A DNA stretch of 24,575 bases, from the NCBI GenBank assembly GCA_964515915.1, contig CAZEXM010000025.1, forward strand, positions 1 through 24,575, in the 5' to 3' direction. Shown in pieces: positions 13,693-21,517 of the stretch (position 1 is the first letter of the stretch; each line of letters starts with the position of its first letter). Position numbers and translations under genes: made by a program. Below the pieces are notes generated by a model. The model saw only the letters and a list, made by a program, of their open reading frames with translations. It was not told where the DNA came from and made no database searches. This DNA comes from JAHOYW01 sp964515915. GTDB taxonomy: Bacteria; Verrucomicrobiota; Lentisphaeria; Victivallales; Victivallaceae.

Positions 13693-13786
13693 AATGTAGC
13701 TCACTTTGCGAAGGCTGAGACTGAGCACAGCGAAAGTCAACCGTCTCGCTTGAGTATCTTCACAACCGAGACGGTTGTGCTACATT
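13693..13786. repeat. Palindromic repeat, copy 2, carrying a 36-nt insert
   Basis: It starts AATGTAGCT and ends GTGCTACATT. Removing 13702-13737 restores a 58-nt palindrome that matches the reverse complement of 9127-9184 with four differences. The 36-nt insert contains CTGAGACTGAGCACAGCG, a sequence type also seen as a separate intergenic repeat in other bacteria, so one repeat seems to sit within another. Confidence 0.8.
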
Positions 13787-13849
13787 AATTTGTGAAAAAA
13801 TACGAACCTTTAAGTTTTACTGTATACTAGTGAACTGAATAGTAACAAC

Positions 13850-13855
13850 GGAGAG
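13850..13855 (+). promoter_or_regulatory. Shine-Dalgarno that favours the second ATG of the DUF4384 gene
   Basis: GGAGAG directly abuts ATG at 13856 but lies 6 nt before the in-frame ATG at 13862. The latter has normal spacing and is taken as the start. Confidence 0.6.
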
Positions 13856-13861
13856 ATGGAT

Positions 13862-14860
13862 ATGTATAAAATTATTTTATTGCTGGGAGCTTTTCTGTGT
13901 GGCTTAATTGTCAACGCTGATGTTTATGATAAAGTCAGTGTTAATCTGGCTAAGCAGATTAAAGCTGAGACTATTCATATCAGTGTCGGTAATTTTGTTT
14001 ACGGCGACAGCAAATTGATGTCGGCTTTTTCCTCTATGCTGCGGGCTGAACTGCGTTCCGCTTTGGCTAAAAACGGCAAATTCAAAGTTATTTCCAGGGA
14101 ACGACTGGACGATATTTTGAAAGAACAGCGTTTTCAAAATACGGATTTGCTGGATCCGGACTCGAAAAAAATAAATATCAGAATAAAAGGCATTGAAGGG
14201 ATTGTCCGCGGAAAATTTTATTACCGCTACCCCAAAATTACCGTATTTGTTGAACTGCTCCGGCTCGATGGCGGCGAGATAAAGACCGCGAAGATGGTTC
14301 TCAATGCCGATGATGTTTCCACTGAGATTATACCGGCCAATATCAAAAAAAGTAAAAAAAATATCGCTGATATTCGTAAGCGGATAAAAAAAGTTCCCCA
14401 TGATTTTAAGATCAAAATCACTACCGTCGGTTTGAAGCGCAATTTCAAAAACGGCGAAAAAATCCGCTTCAAGATACGCGCGGAAAAAGATTGCCATATT
14501 GCCGTATTCTGCCACCAGATCGACGGCTCGACAGTACTGCTGTTTCCAAACGTCTGGGACAAAAAGACGCTCATCAAAGCCAATACCGATATAATCGTAC
14601 CGAAAGTTAACAGCAAAAAATTTGAAATAGTAGTTGGCCCGCCTTTCGGATCGGATGTCATTCAAGTGATCGCCTGCGCGCGCAAAAGCACCTTGCACAG
14701 CAAGATGGAGCGTTTAGTCAAAAGCCAGTCAAGTCCCGGTTATCGCAGTATCACTCGTGGTTTGTTTTCCAGGGCGGTTACTAAATCCGTGAACAACACG
14801 GCAAACGCTTCAAAGCTGTGGAGCGAAGCACATATTCTCATCTCAACTTACAAAAAATGA
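13862..14860 (+). CDS. FlgO/CsgG-like domain fused to DUF4384, exported
   Basis: A 332-aa protein with a signal peptide (cleavage near VNA|D, 19/20); Cys13 lies within the hydrophobic core. Residues ~35-145 resemble the FlgO/CsgG/LpoB superfamily (VGNFVYGDSKLMSAFSSMLR, then ELRSAL, FKVISRERLDDILKEQ, GIVRGKFYY). Residues ~183-273 are a DUF4384 beta domain (KNGEKIRFKIRAEKDCHIAV, then LLFPN, FEIVVGPPFGSDVIQVIA). DUF4384 is often found with caspase-like proteins and signalling kinases, and one such caspase is 5 kb upstream. It is separated from the second lipoprotein group by a 257-nt gap with repeats, so it likely has its own promoter; TATACT at 13823-13828 is a candidate -10. It converges on cinA. 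Confidence 0.75.
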   Translation: MYKIILLLGAFLCGLIVNADVYDKVSVNLAKQIKAETIHISVGNFVYGDSKLMSAFSSMLRAELRSALAKNGKFKVISRERLDDILKEQRFQNTDLLDPDSKKINIRIKGIEGIVRGKFYYRYPKITVFVELLRLDGGEIKTAKMVLNADDVSTEIIPANIKKSKKNIADIRKRIKKVPHDFKIKITTVGLKRNFKNGEKIRFKIRAEKDCHIAVFCHQIDGSTVLLFPNVWDKKTLIKANTDIIVPKVNSKKFEIVVGPPFGSDVIQVIACARKSTLHSKMERLVKSQSSPGYRSITRGLFSRAVTKSVNNTANASKLWSEAHILISTYKK

Positions 14861-14873
14861 GTACTCGCAAGTG

Positions 14874-14909
14874 TAGCCTTACACTGCGACCAATGTCGGT
14901 TTAAGGCTA
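14874..14909. terminator. Nested hairpin between convergent genes
   Basis: TAGCCTTA (14874-14881) pairs perfectly with TAAGGCTA (14902-14909), and inside it CGAC/GTCG (14887-14898) forms a second stem. It sits in the only 62 nt between two converging genes, the usual place for a bidirectional terminator, though no T tract follows directly on either strand. Confidence 0.45.
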
Positions 14910-14922
14910 AACCTGGCACTAC

Positions 14923-16140
14923 TCACAACTCTCTCAGGAGCAGCTTCCTAAGCAACAGTAATGCCCGGATTTTTGTGCGGTTACGGACCGAATCACGATT
15001 AGCGGGGAAAATATGTTTTGCGACAATGATTTTATCATGCAGTAAAGCCGCTATGTAAACCAGGCCGACAGGTTTTTCATCAGTGCCGCCGTCCGGCCCG
15101 GCTATTCCGCTCACCGCTATAGCGGCATCAAGGTCAAGAGCTTTCGCCACCCCCGAAACCATGGCGCGTACACATTCGGCACTGACCGCTCCGTGAGCGT
15201 CAAGGAGTGTTTGCGGAACCCCTAAAAGTTTGGTTTTGACAACGTTACTGTAAGCTACTATTGAACCGGTGAAGACTTGTGACGAGCCCGGCAAATCCGT
15301 CATCGCCGCCGCAATCATACCGCCCGTACAGGACTCAGCCGTCCCCAAAGTATAGCTGAGTTTCCTTAAACGTTCGGAAATTTCCGACACCAGTGACAGT
15401 TTGTTGTCCGCTAAAACCGCATCGCCGAAAAGCTTTTTAGCTTCCTTCGCTTTTCGTTTAAGCAAATCTTCATCCAGGCCGCTGATAAATACTTTTACGC
15501 CCTCAACAGAAGTGCAATATGCCAATGATAAAGGCAGATTTTTTATTAACGGCGCGACTTTTTCCTGCACAATTAATTCAGCCGACGCCGTTACCATGAA
15601 ACCCGAAGTGAAAGTGGCTTTGCCGACAAGCTTTTTCAAAAGCGGCATCGCTTCATTTTTAAACATTGGATTTAATTCGTTCGGCGGGCCGGGTAATAAT
15701 ATGACAGTAACTTCACCTTTTACCCATAAGCCCGGAGCGGTGCCGACAACATTTTTTAAAACTATTGAGTTTTCAGGCACATCAGCCTGCGATAAATAAT
15801 CCTTCCCGGGGACGGTCGAATAACGTTTGTTCCAGCGCCGCGTTAAATCCCTTTCTATTTCCGGGTTTCTCAGGAGTTTTAAATTGAGGAAATCACAAAC
15901 CGCGTTACGGGTCAGGTCGTCATGGGTCGGGCCCAGGCCGCCGGTGGTAATTATAAGCTTGGAATCACGCGCCGCGGTTTCCAGCGCTTCGCGCAAATCC
16001 GCGGAACTGTCCCCAACGACAATAGCTCGAACCGGTACAATACCCGCTTCGCTAAGCTCCCGGCCGATAAAGGCCAAATTAGTATTTACCGTGCTTCCCT
16101 TCAGCAATTCGGTACCTGTACAAATAACACTTATCCGCAT
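14923..16140 (-). CDS. cinA: CinA: nicotinamide-nucleotide amidase / competence-damage protein
   Basis: A 405-aa two-domain protein of usual length (~400-420). The N-terminal MoCF-like domain shows TGTELLKG (8-15), TTGGLGPTHDDLT (65-77) and LPGPPNELNPMF (149-160). The C-terminal deamidase domain shows GTAESCTGG (276-284), SGIAGPDGGTDEKPVG (344-359). The family hydrolyses NMN to nicotinate mononucleotide in the pyridine nucleotide cycle; the N-terminal domain in several homologues is an ADP-ribose pyrophosphatase. It is the last gene of the long minus-strand cluster, 15 nt after the DUF493 gene, and faces the DUF4384 gene. Confidence 0.93.
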   Translation of the reverse strand: MRISVICTGTELLKGSTVNTNLAFIGRELSEAGIVPVRAIVVGDSSADLREALETAARDSKLIITTGGLGPTHDDLTRNAVCDFLNLKLLRNPEIERDLTRRWNKRYSTVPGKDYLSQADVPENSIVLKNVVGTAPGLWVKGEVTVILLPGPPNELNPMFKNEAMPLLKKLVGKATFTSGFMVTASAELIVQEKVAPLIKNLPLSLAYCTSVEGVKVFISGLDEDLLKRKAKEAKKLFGDAVLADNKLSLVSEISERLRKLSYTLGTAESCTGGMIAAAMTDLPGSSQVFTGSIVAYSNVVKTKLLGVPQTLLDAHGAVSAECVRAMVSGVAKALDLDAAIAVSGIAGPDGGTDEKPVGLVYIAALLHDKIIVAKHIFPANRDSVRNRTKIRALLLLRKLLLREL

Positions 16141-16155
16141 ATTTCCCTCGAAATT

Positions 16156-16419
16156 TTAAAACAAAAATTTAACACCCTCAAGCGCTGAAAGTTCGGAGCT
16201 CAGGGTATCCATCATTTCCCGCGAATCGAGAACTGCCGGAATTCGATAGGAATGATATTTACCGCGGGATGATTTGTTCTTTTTCTCCGGTTTCGCGTCA
16301 ATTCCGTGTTTTTTCAAAACCTTAAGTATTGTATCGTAACAATCAGCTTTCGCGGCTTCAACAATGACACGGTAATTCCAGGTAGTTGGAAATTCGATTT
16401 CATGTTTTTTCTCAGGCAT
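16156..16419 (-). CDS. ybeD: DUF493 (YbeD-like) small protein
   Basis: An 87-aa protein, the same length as E. coli YbeD. The family hallmarks are present: EFPTTWNYRVI near the N-terminus, then KSSRGKYHSYRIPAVLDS and the end SALEGVKFLF. It is a small ferredoxin-like alpha/beta protein with ACT-like fold, of uncertain function, usually near lipoate genes in proteobacteria; here it lies between bamA and cinA instead. The ATG is 2 nt after the bamA stop and lacks a strong Shine-Dalgarno, so translational coupling to bamA is likely. Confidence 0.85.
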   Translation of the reverse strand: MPEKKHEIEFPTTWNYRVIVEAAKADCYDTILKVLKKHGIDAKPEKKNKSSRGKYHSYRIPAVLDSREMMDTLSSELSALEGVKFLF

Positions 16420-16421
16420 AA

Positions 16422-18716
16422 TTACCAGGTAAATCCCATATTGAAGTGGAAACGCAGTTTTTTGGAAAGTCCGTCCACACTGGAAACAATCGGATAAGCC
16501 AAGTCAAGCTGGATAGGAGCCTGCAGATACGGCACCTTGATACGTAAACCATAGCCGGCGCCCAGATTCATTTTACCGAAGTTCATCGAAAATGAATTAG
16601 CCCAGGAATTACCGGCATCAATAAAAATAGCTCCACGCACAAATTTGTAAATTGGATGCGTCATTGTCGCGGTAAGCAGTAAAAGAGTCTGTCCGCCGAC
16701 AGGGTCGCCATTTTTATCCGTCGGCGCGATTGAACGGTAAGGAAAACCACGAATAGTTTCACCACCACCAATAAAGTACCTTTCAAATAATGGCGCTTGC
16801 TTATTGCGGTTAAAATTGGCAATCGTTCCGATTTTCGCTCCAGCCTGGAAAATAAGTGCCTTGTCAAGCAATGACCAGTAATGACTGCCTTTGGCTTCTA
16901 AACGGTAAAAACTGTTAGTCGAGCCCAGAAATTTTCCGGCCAGCGCACCAAGCGCGTTTACGCTGTATCCCGAAGTAGGATTGAACTGACTGTCCCGGGT
17001 ATCACGATTGACCAGCAAAGAAAATTGACTGACCCATTGATGCCCTAAATTCTCACGCAACTCCATTGATTTGGAACTTTCCATGTTGGAAACGTCAACA
17101 TTTTCAAATTTATAACCGAAAGTGGCATTGGTAAAATCGTCAAGTATTTTTTTGTTCAATGACGTTCTGAAGCCAATCCGGGTTTCGTCCCAGTTCGGAT
17201 AAACAACGGTATTCCAATAGCCGTTAAGCGACAGACGCAGAGGAATATCAAATAACCACGGCTCAACAAAATCAAAGTTTACACTGTTACGCTTGATACC
17301 AACCATTCCCATTAAACGTATACGCTGGCCGCCGCCCCTGAAGTAATTCTCGGGATTAGTGATGTCGAAGTTGTTACTGACAATCTCCGCCATACCGACC
17401 AGGGAATAGTAACTTGAAACACCGCCGCCGACTTTGAACTGATATGCGGGCTTCTCCTCAACTTCAAACGCGACGTTTTTCTTGTTAAAATTATTTGAGT
17501 TAACAGTAACGGCTTCCACTTTTTTGAAGTAGCCCATTCCCATTAAACGCTCTTTACTGGCTTTAATACGGTTTTTATCCAGGGGGTCGCCGGGTTGAAT
17601 TACCAGTTCCCGGCGGATAACTTTATCTTTAGTAATGTTGTTGCCGCTGATGATAACCCGGTTGACAGTGAATTTCCGCCCCTCGTCAATTACAATCTGC
17701 AGGTCAACTATATGGGTTTTGAAATCCGCCAGGCGCACTTCACGGCAGCCGATGTTGGCATATCCCAGGGACTCATACGCGTTCCGAATCATCCGCAGGG
17801 ATTTTTCAACCAGCTCATCATCGTAAACCATGCCTTTTCTGATACGCAGCAAAGGCATAAGTTCCGCAGTCTTAAAAACTTTGCTGCCGAGAATGCTGAT
17901 CCTGCCCACCTTATAAACTTTGCCCTCGTAAATATCAAAATTAATATCAACATACTCGGGATCATCTTTTTCCTGGGTTATTTTGATATCTTTAACCTTG
18001 AAGTCAAGATAGCCTTTGCTCCAGAAAAGCTTGCGTAAACGCGCCTTGTCTTTTGCCAGTTCGGCTCGCTCCAGCAGGCCCACTTCCAAAAATCGACTCA
18101 AATATGAATGCCGGTTGGCAATCACGCTTTTAAGCGTCCAGGCGGAAAAAGCCGTTTGCCCGGAAAACCTGACGTTGTTTATTTTAAGACGGAGATTTTC
18201 CTTGATATTGAAAATAACATTTATTTTGTCTCTGCCGACGCTTTTCAAGGTCGGAGCAACCAGTGCGTCGTTATAGCCTTTGTCTTTATAAAAAGCCCGT
18301 ATTCTATTGGCACTGATTCTCAATTTATTATCATTTAATGGCATTCCGGCGTCGAGAACCACATTCATCTTCAATTCTTTGGCAGGAAACTTTTTGTTGC
18401 CTTTGAAAATAATCTTGTCAACCCGCGGCTTAACCTTTACTTTGACAATAATCTCGACCTTATCGCCGGCGATATTTTTTACTTCCGAAACCACATCATC
18501 GAAAAAGCCTAAACCGTAAAGACGTTTAATGTCGTCATTAAGTATATTTTTGTTGTATTCTTTGCCGGCTTTCTGCTGCATATTATACAAAAGCATTTTT
18601 TTGGGGAAAGTGTAGCCACCTTGCTGTTTAAATGTTACGCTTTCTATAGTGGCGGCATTCAGTACAGCGCTGAACACGCATAAAACTGCCACCCCTGAAA
18701 TCAGTAACTTTTTCAC
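16422..18716 (-). CDS. bamA: BamA: outer-membrane protein assembly factor (Omp85)
   Basis: An Omp85 protein with signal peptide (cleavage near LNA|A), about five POTRA domains over the first ~400 residues (repeated strands such as KPRVDKIIFKGNKKFPAKEL and RKFTVNRVIISGNNITKD) and a C-terminal barrel with the L6 motif GGGETIRGF and a terminal aromatic residue (..MGFTW), the beta-signal. BamA inserts beta-barrel proteins into the outer membrane. I prefer the GTG start at 18716, which has AAGGA 7 nt upstream and gives MKKLLISG, a standard signal start (764 aa). An ATG at 18734 overlaps the dnaB stop by one base and would add six residues, but has no ribosome site. Coupling to the replicative helicase gene is unusual. 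Confidence 0.93.
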   Translation of the reverse strand: MKKLLISGVAVLCVFSAVLNAATIESVTFKQQGGYTFPKKMLLYNMQQKAGKEYNKNILNDDIKRLYGLGFFDDVVSEVKNIAGDKVEIIVKVKVKPRVDKIIFKGNKKFPAKELKMNVVLDAGMPLNDNKLRISANRIRAFYKDKGYNDALVAPTLKSVGRDKINVIFNIKENLRLKINNVRFSGQTAFSAWTLKSVIANRHSYLSRFLEVGLLERAELAKDKARLRKLFWSKGYLDFKVKDIKITQEKDDPEYVDINFDIYEGKVYKVGRISILGSKVFKTAELMPLLRIRKGMVYDDELVEKSLRMIRNAYESLGYANIGCREVRLADFKTHIVDLQIVIDEGRKFTVNRVIISGNNITKDKVIRRELVIQPGDPLDKNRIKASKERLMGMGYFKKVEAVTVNSNNFNKKNVAFEVEEKPAYQFKVGGGVSSYYSLVGMAEIVSNNFDITNPENYFRGGGQRIRLMGMVGIKRNSVNFDFVEPWLFDIPLRLSLNGYWNTVVYPNWDETRIGFRTSLNKKILDDFTNATFGYKFENVDVSNMESSKSMELRENLGHQWVSQFSLLVNRDTRDSQFNPTSGYSVNALGALAGKFLGSTNSFYRLEAKGSHYWSLLDKALIFQAGAKIGTIANFNRNKQAPLFERYFIGGGETIRGFPYRSIAPTDKNGDPVGGQTLLLLTATMTHPIYKFVRGAIFIDAGNSWANSFSMNFGKMNLGAGYGLRIKVPYLQAPIQLDLAYPIVSSVDGLSKKLRFHFNMGFTW

Positions 18717-18723
18717 AATACAA

Positions 18724-18728
18724 TCCTT
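18724..18728 (-). promoter_or_regulatory. Shine-Dalgarno setting a GTG start for bamA
   Basis: AAGGA on the minus strand lies 7 nt before GTG at 18716 and downstream of the alternative ATG at 18734, so it can serve only the GTG. Confidence 0.65.
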
Positions 18729-18733
18729 ATTCA

Positions 18734-20155
18734 TTAAGCGTCATTATTCGGACGGTCTTCGGCGGTAAATTTAACATTGACAAATTCCATGCGCGACGGG
18801 AAGAATGTCATTTTAACAATCCCGGTTCGTCCATTACGATTTTTTTCCAATATAAGTTCAGCTTCCAGCCCCAACTGATCCTGTTCCGGACTTATGGATT
18901 TTGTTTCATTCCGGTCACGATGCAGGAAACTTACGATATCGGCATCCTGCTCGATCGAACCGGACTCCCGCAAATGACTGAGTCTCGGCCTGGCGGAAAC
19001 TCCGGCGGTTTTCTCAACTTCACGGTTAAGCTGTGCCAGTACCAGAATTGGTATATTCAGTTCTTTGGCAAGTTTTTTAATGCCCGATGAAATTTCAGCG
19101 ACTTCCTGCTGCCGGTTATCAACTCGTCCATCAGCTTTCATCAACTGCAAATAATCAATTGCGATAAAATCTATACCATGCATCATTTTGAGACGACGGG
19201 CTTTGGCCCTCAATTCGGCAATCGTCAAACCGCCTGTAGGATCTATAAATATTTTTGCTTTTTGCAAAGTCGTGACGGCCTGGGTTAATTTCAGCATCTC
19301 ATTATGTTTGAAAGAGCCGTCAAAAAATCTGCTTTCAGGAATTCTCGCTTCGGTACAAATCAAGCGGCGCGCGATTTGCTCGGAGGTCATTTCCAGACTG
19401 AAAAAAGCAACCGAGCGGGGGGTACTTGTCTGTATGGCAATATTGCGAATTAAATTCAAAGCCAATGACGTTTTCCCGATTGACGGGCGGGCGCCGAGAA
19501 CAAACATTTCACCGGGTTTCAAGCCCCCGATCATTTTATCAAGATCAGGCAGGCCGGTGGGGATTCCGATTTCAATTTCACCGTTAATCAATGCCTGGAT
19601 ATTTTTAAAGGTCTCCCCCAGAGTTTCTTTAAGAGTTACAATATCAGAACGGCTTGTAACGTTGCGGACTTTAAAAAGATCAGTTTCAATCTGGTCGATC
19701 AACTCTTTAGCGTTTATCGAGTCATCATAGCATTTAAGCAGCGATTCGCTGCAGACATTAATCATATTACGCAGGATAAAAAATTCCCGGATAATATTGC
19801 ACCAGCTTTCAAGATTGGCGGTCGTGGCAATTGAATTATAAAGTTCAGCGAGAAAAATTTCGCCGCCGATGTCTTCCAGTGTACCGTTCTTTGACAACTG
19901 GTGAGCAACTGAAATCAGGTCAACACCTAAATCGGAATGATTATAAAGCGTATCAATCGCTTTAAAAACTTCACGATGAATGTGTGAATAAAAAGCCTCC
20001 GCCGAGCCGAGCTGTTCCGTCACCATATCCACGCAAGGCCGCGCCTCGCGCAGCATGGCTGCCAGAACCGCCCGTTCAGCCTCCAGATTATGAGGCTGGG
20101 GACGTTCATTTACAGCAGGGCTTGAAACTTCATCATTATTTTGGGTATTGACCAT
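18734..20155 (-). CDS. dnaB: Replicative DNA helicase DnaB
   Basis: A 473-aa protein of normal length. The N-terminal DnaB domain begins with HNLEAERAVLAAML (~22-35). The RecA-like helicase domain has Walker A GARPSIGKTS (~221-230), SLEMTSEQIARRL, Walker B IAIDYLQLM (~321-329), LAQLNREVE and the motif LRESGSIEQDADIV (~395-408). It unwinds the fork as a hexamer in the replisome. No intein interrupts it. It follows rplI by 23 nt and its TAA overlaps an ATG in the bamA region. Its own Shine-Dalgarno is weak, so it may depend on read-through from the ribosomal genes. Confidence 0.95.
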   Translation of the reverse strand: MVNTQNNDEVSSPAVNERPQPHNLEAERAVLAAMLREARPCVDMVTEQLGSAEAFYSHIHREVFKAIDTLYNHSDLGVDLISVAHQLSKNGTLEDIGGEIFLAELYNSIATTANLESWCNIIREFFILRNMINVCSESLLKCYDDSINAKELIDQIETDLFKVRNVTSRSDIVTLKETLGETFKNIQALINGEIEIGIPTGLPDLDKMIGGLKPGEMFVLGARPSIGKTSLALNLIRNIAIQTSTPRSVAFFSLEMTSEQIARRLICTEARIPESRFFDGSFKHNEMLKLTQAVTTLQKAKIFIDPTGGLTIAELRAKARRLKMMHGIDFIAIDYLQLMKADGRVDNRQQEVAEISSGIKKLAKELNIPILVLAQLNREVEKTAGVSARPRLSHLRESGSIEQDADIVSFLHRDRNETKSISPEQDQLGLEAELILEKNRNGRTGIVKMTFFPSRMEFVNVKFTAEDRPNNDA

Positions 20156-20178
20156 AATTTCTACACTATAAAAACATC

Positions 20179-20637
20179 TTATGCCTGAGCGCGTTCTATT
20201 TTTACTTTTATGCTTGCTTTGATATCGTGTCCGAGGGCGATCACTATGTCAAAAGAACCAAGAGTCTTGATTGCTTCGTCAAGTTTAACCTGCTGATGCT
20301 TAATAGTAATATCTTTTTCAGCAAGCTGTTCAACGATATTACGGGCGCTGACTGAACCAAACAACTGATCGTCGTCAGAAGCCTGCATTGTGAAGGATAA
20401 TTCAATTTCGGCAATTTTAGCGGCCAAAGCATTGGCGTCAGTCAATTCTTCAGCCCGGCGCTGTTCGTTCTGCTCTTTACGGGAAGCAAGCATTTTCGCC
20501 GTTCCGGGCGTTAATTTAGTAACCAGCCCTTTGGGGACGAGGTAGTTCCTGGCATAACCGGCGGCGACTGCAACTTCATCGCCGGCAAGGCCCAGGTCGG
20601 CAACGTCTTCGAGTAAAATATATTTTTGATTTGCCAT
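20179..20637 (-). CDS. rplI: 50S ribosomal protein bL9
   Basis: A 152-aa protein (usual ~149) starting MANQKYILLEDVADLG with GYARNYLVPKGL, the N-terminal rRNA-binding domain; a long connecting helix (~50-80) leads to the C-terminal domain (FGSVSARNIVEQL, then ALGHDIKASIKVKI). The reading frame stays open 29 codons further upstream into rpsR, but that part is not bL9-like; AGGAG 10 nt before ATG at 20637 supports the shorter start. It lies 17 nt after rpsR in the classical rpsF-ssb-rpsR-rplI order. Confidence 0.95.
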   Translation of the reverse strand: MANQKYILLEDVADLGLAGDEVAVAAGYARNYLVPKGLVTKLTPGTAKMLASRKEQNEQRRAEELTDANALAAKIAEIELSFTMQASDDDQLFGSVSARNIVEQLAEKDITIKHQQVKLDEAIKTLGSFDIVIALGHDIKASIKVKIERAQA

Positions 20638-20654
20638 TGATAGCACACTCCTAA

Positions 20655-20885
20655 TTATAATACCAGGCTGATGATTCTGGCGCGTTTGATTGCGATACTG
20701 AGCATTTTCTGATGCTGCAGACAAGTGCCGGTAATGCGGCGAGGCAGAATTTTGCCTTTTTCGGTCTGGAATTTACGGAGCGTATCCGCATCCAGAAAGT
20801 CAATGTAATGAATCTGAGATTCGCAAAAACGGCAAATCTTAGGCTTGTTGTTTCTTCTTTTTCTGCGGGTTTTTCTTCTTTGCAT
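20655..20885 (-). CDS. rpsR: 30S ribosomal protein bS18
   Basis: A 76-aa basic protein. It has an Arg/Lys-rich start, then ICRFCESQIHYIDFLDADTL, a stretch that matches bS18, and LPRRITGTCLQHQKML, IKRARIISL. bS18 pairs with bS6 on the small-subunit platform, and rpsF is two genes upstream. Two Cys residues (CRFC) recall the zinc-binding forms of bS18, but no second pair is clear. AGGAAAG precedes the ATG. Confidence 0.95.
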   Translation of the reverse strand: MQRRKTRRKRRNNKPKICRFCESQIHYIDFLDADTLRKFQTEKGKILPRRITGTCLQHQKMLSIAIKRARIISLVL

Positions 20886-20933
20886 GTTTTCTTTCCTGTT
20901 TTATTAATTATAATATATTGTTATCTGCTCTCT

Positions 20934-21461
20934 CTAGAACGGAATGTCGTCTTCAGCGTCATCGCCAACTTTGAAAGCGTCATTCGGCAGGGCGGGGAAA
21001 GCATTCGTTTCTTTACCCTGAACCGGAACGTTTCCGTTAGCTGCCGGATTCGCGCCGCCTTGCTGCGGAGCCTGGCTTTGCGGAGCTTGATAAGCGTCGC
21101 CTTGCTGCGGAGCCTGACTGCCGCCGTCCCGACGGCCGCCGATAAACTGAACACGTTCAGCGACAACGCGCAAAGTTGAGCGTTTCTTGCCTGTTTCGCG
21201 GTCATCCCACTGATCGAACTGCAGACGCCCTTCAATCATCGCGGTGGAACCTTTTTCCAGATAACGCTGACAGGATTCGCCCTGTTTTCCCCAAACCACG
21301 ATATTAACGAAACAGACTTCTTCTTTTTCCTGATTATTCGCTACATATTTGCGGTTTGTCGCCAGTCCGAATTCACAGACCGCCACACCGTTTGGAGTAT
21401 ATCTCAATTCCGGCACTCGAGTTAAGTTTCCGAGTAAAAAGACTTTATTTAATGATGCCAT
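20934..21461 (-). CDS. ssb: Single-stranded DNA-binding protein
   Basis: A 175-aa protein. The OB-fold (res 1-110) begins MASLNKVFLLGNLTRVPELR and includes VVWGKQGESC and STAMIEGRLQFDQWDD. A Gln/Ala/Gly/Pro-rich flexible linker (~111-165) follows, then the acidic tip DDAEDDIPF, through which SSB recruits replication and repair partners. The linker contains a 19-nt exact DNA repeat (21056-21074 and 21098-21116, 42-nt period) that duplicates SQAPQQG-like residues in frame. AGGAG lies 7 nt before the ATG. It sits between rpsF and rpsR as in many bacteria. Confidence 0.96.
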   Translation of the reverse strand: MASLNKVFLLGNLTRVPELRYTPNGVAVCEFGLATNRKYVANNQEKEEVCFVNIVVWGKQGESCQRYLEKGSTAMIEGRLQFDQWDDRETGKKRSTLRVVAERVQFIGGRRDGGSQAPQQGDAYQAPQSQAPQQGGANPAANGNVPVQGKETNAFPALPNDAFKVGDDAEDDIPF

Positions 21462-21517
21462 ACAGACTCTCCTTTGGCTGTTTGTTTTAAGAAAAACAAA
21501 TATTCCAATTTATTGTT

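Noticed and set aside
13904..14698. 264-codon minus-strand frame
   Set aside because: It lies antisense within the FlgO/DUF4384 gene, which has a signal peptide, ribosome site and recognisable domains; the antisense product resembles nothing.
3033..14860. Flagellar or curli secretion locus
   Set aside because: Only FlgO-, FlgT- and LPP20-like folds are present; no hook, ring, motor, CsgA/B or CsgE/F genes are in the window.
17595..18038. 147-codon plus-strand frame
   Set aside because: Antisense to the POTRA region of bamA; no ribosome site or family features.
19188..19730. 180-codon plus-strand frame
   Set aside because: Antisense to the helicase domain of dnaB; a shadow of its codon pattern.
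20638..20724. 29-residue N-terminal extension of bL9
   Set aside because: It overlaps the end of rpsR, is not bL9-like, and AGGAG points to the ATG at 20637.
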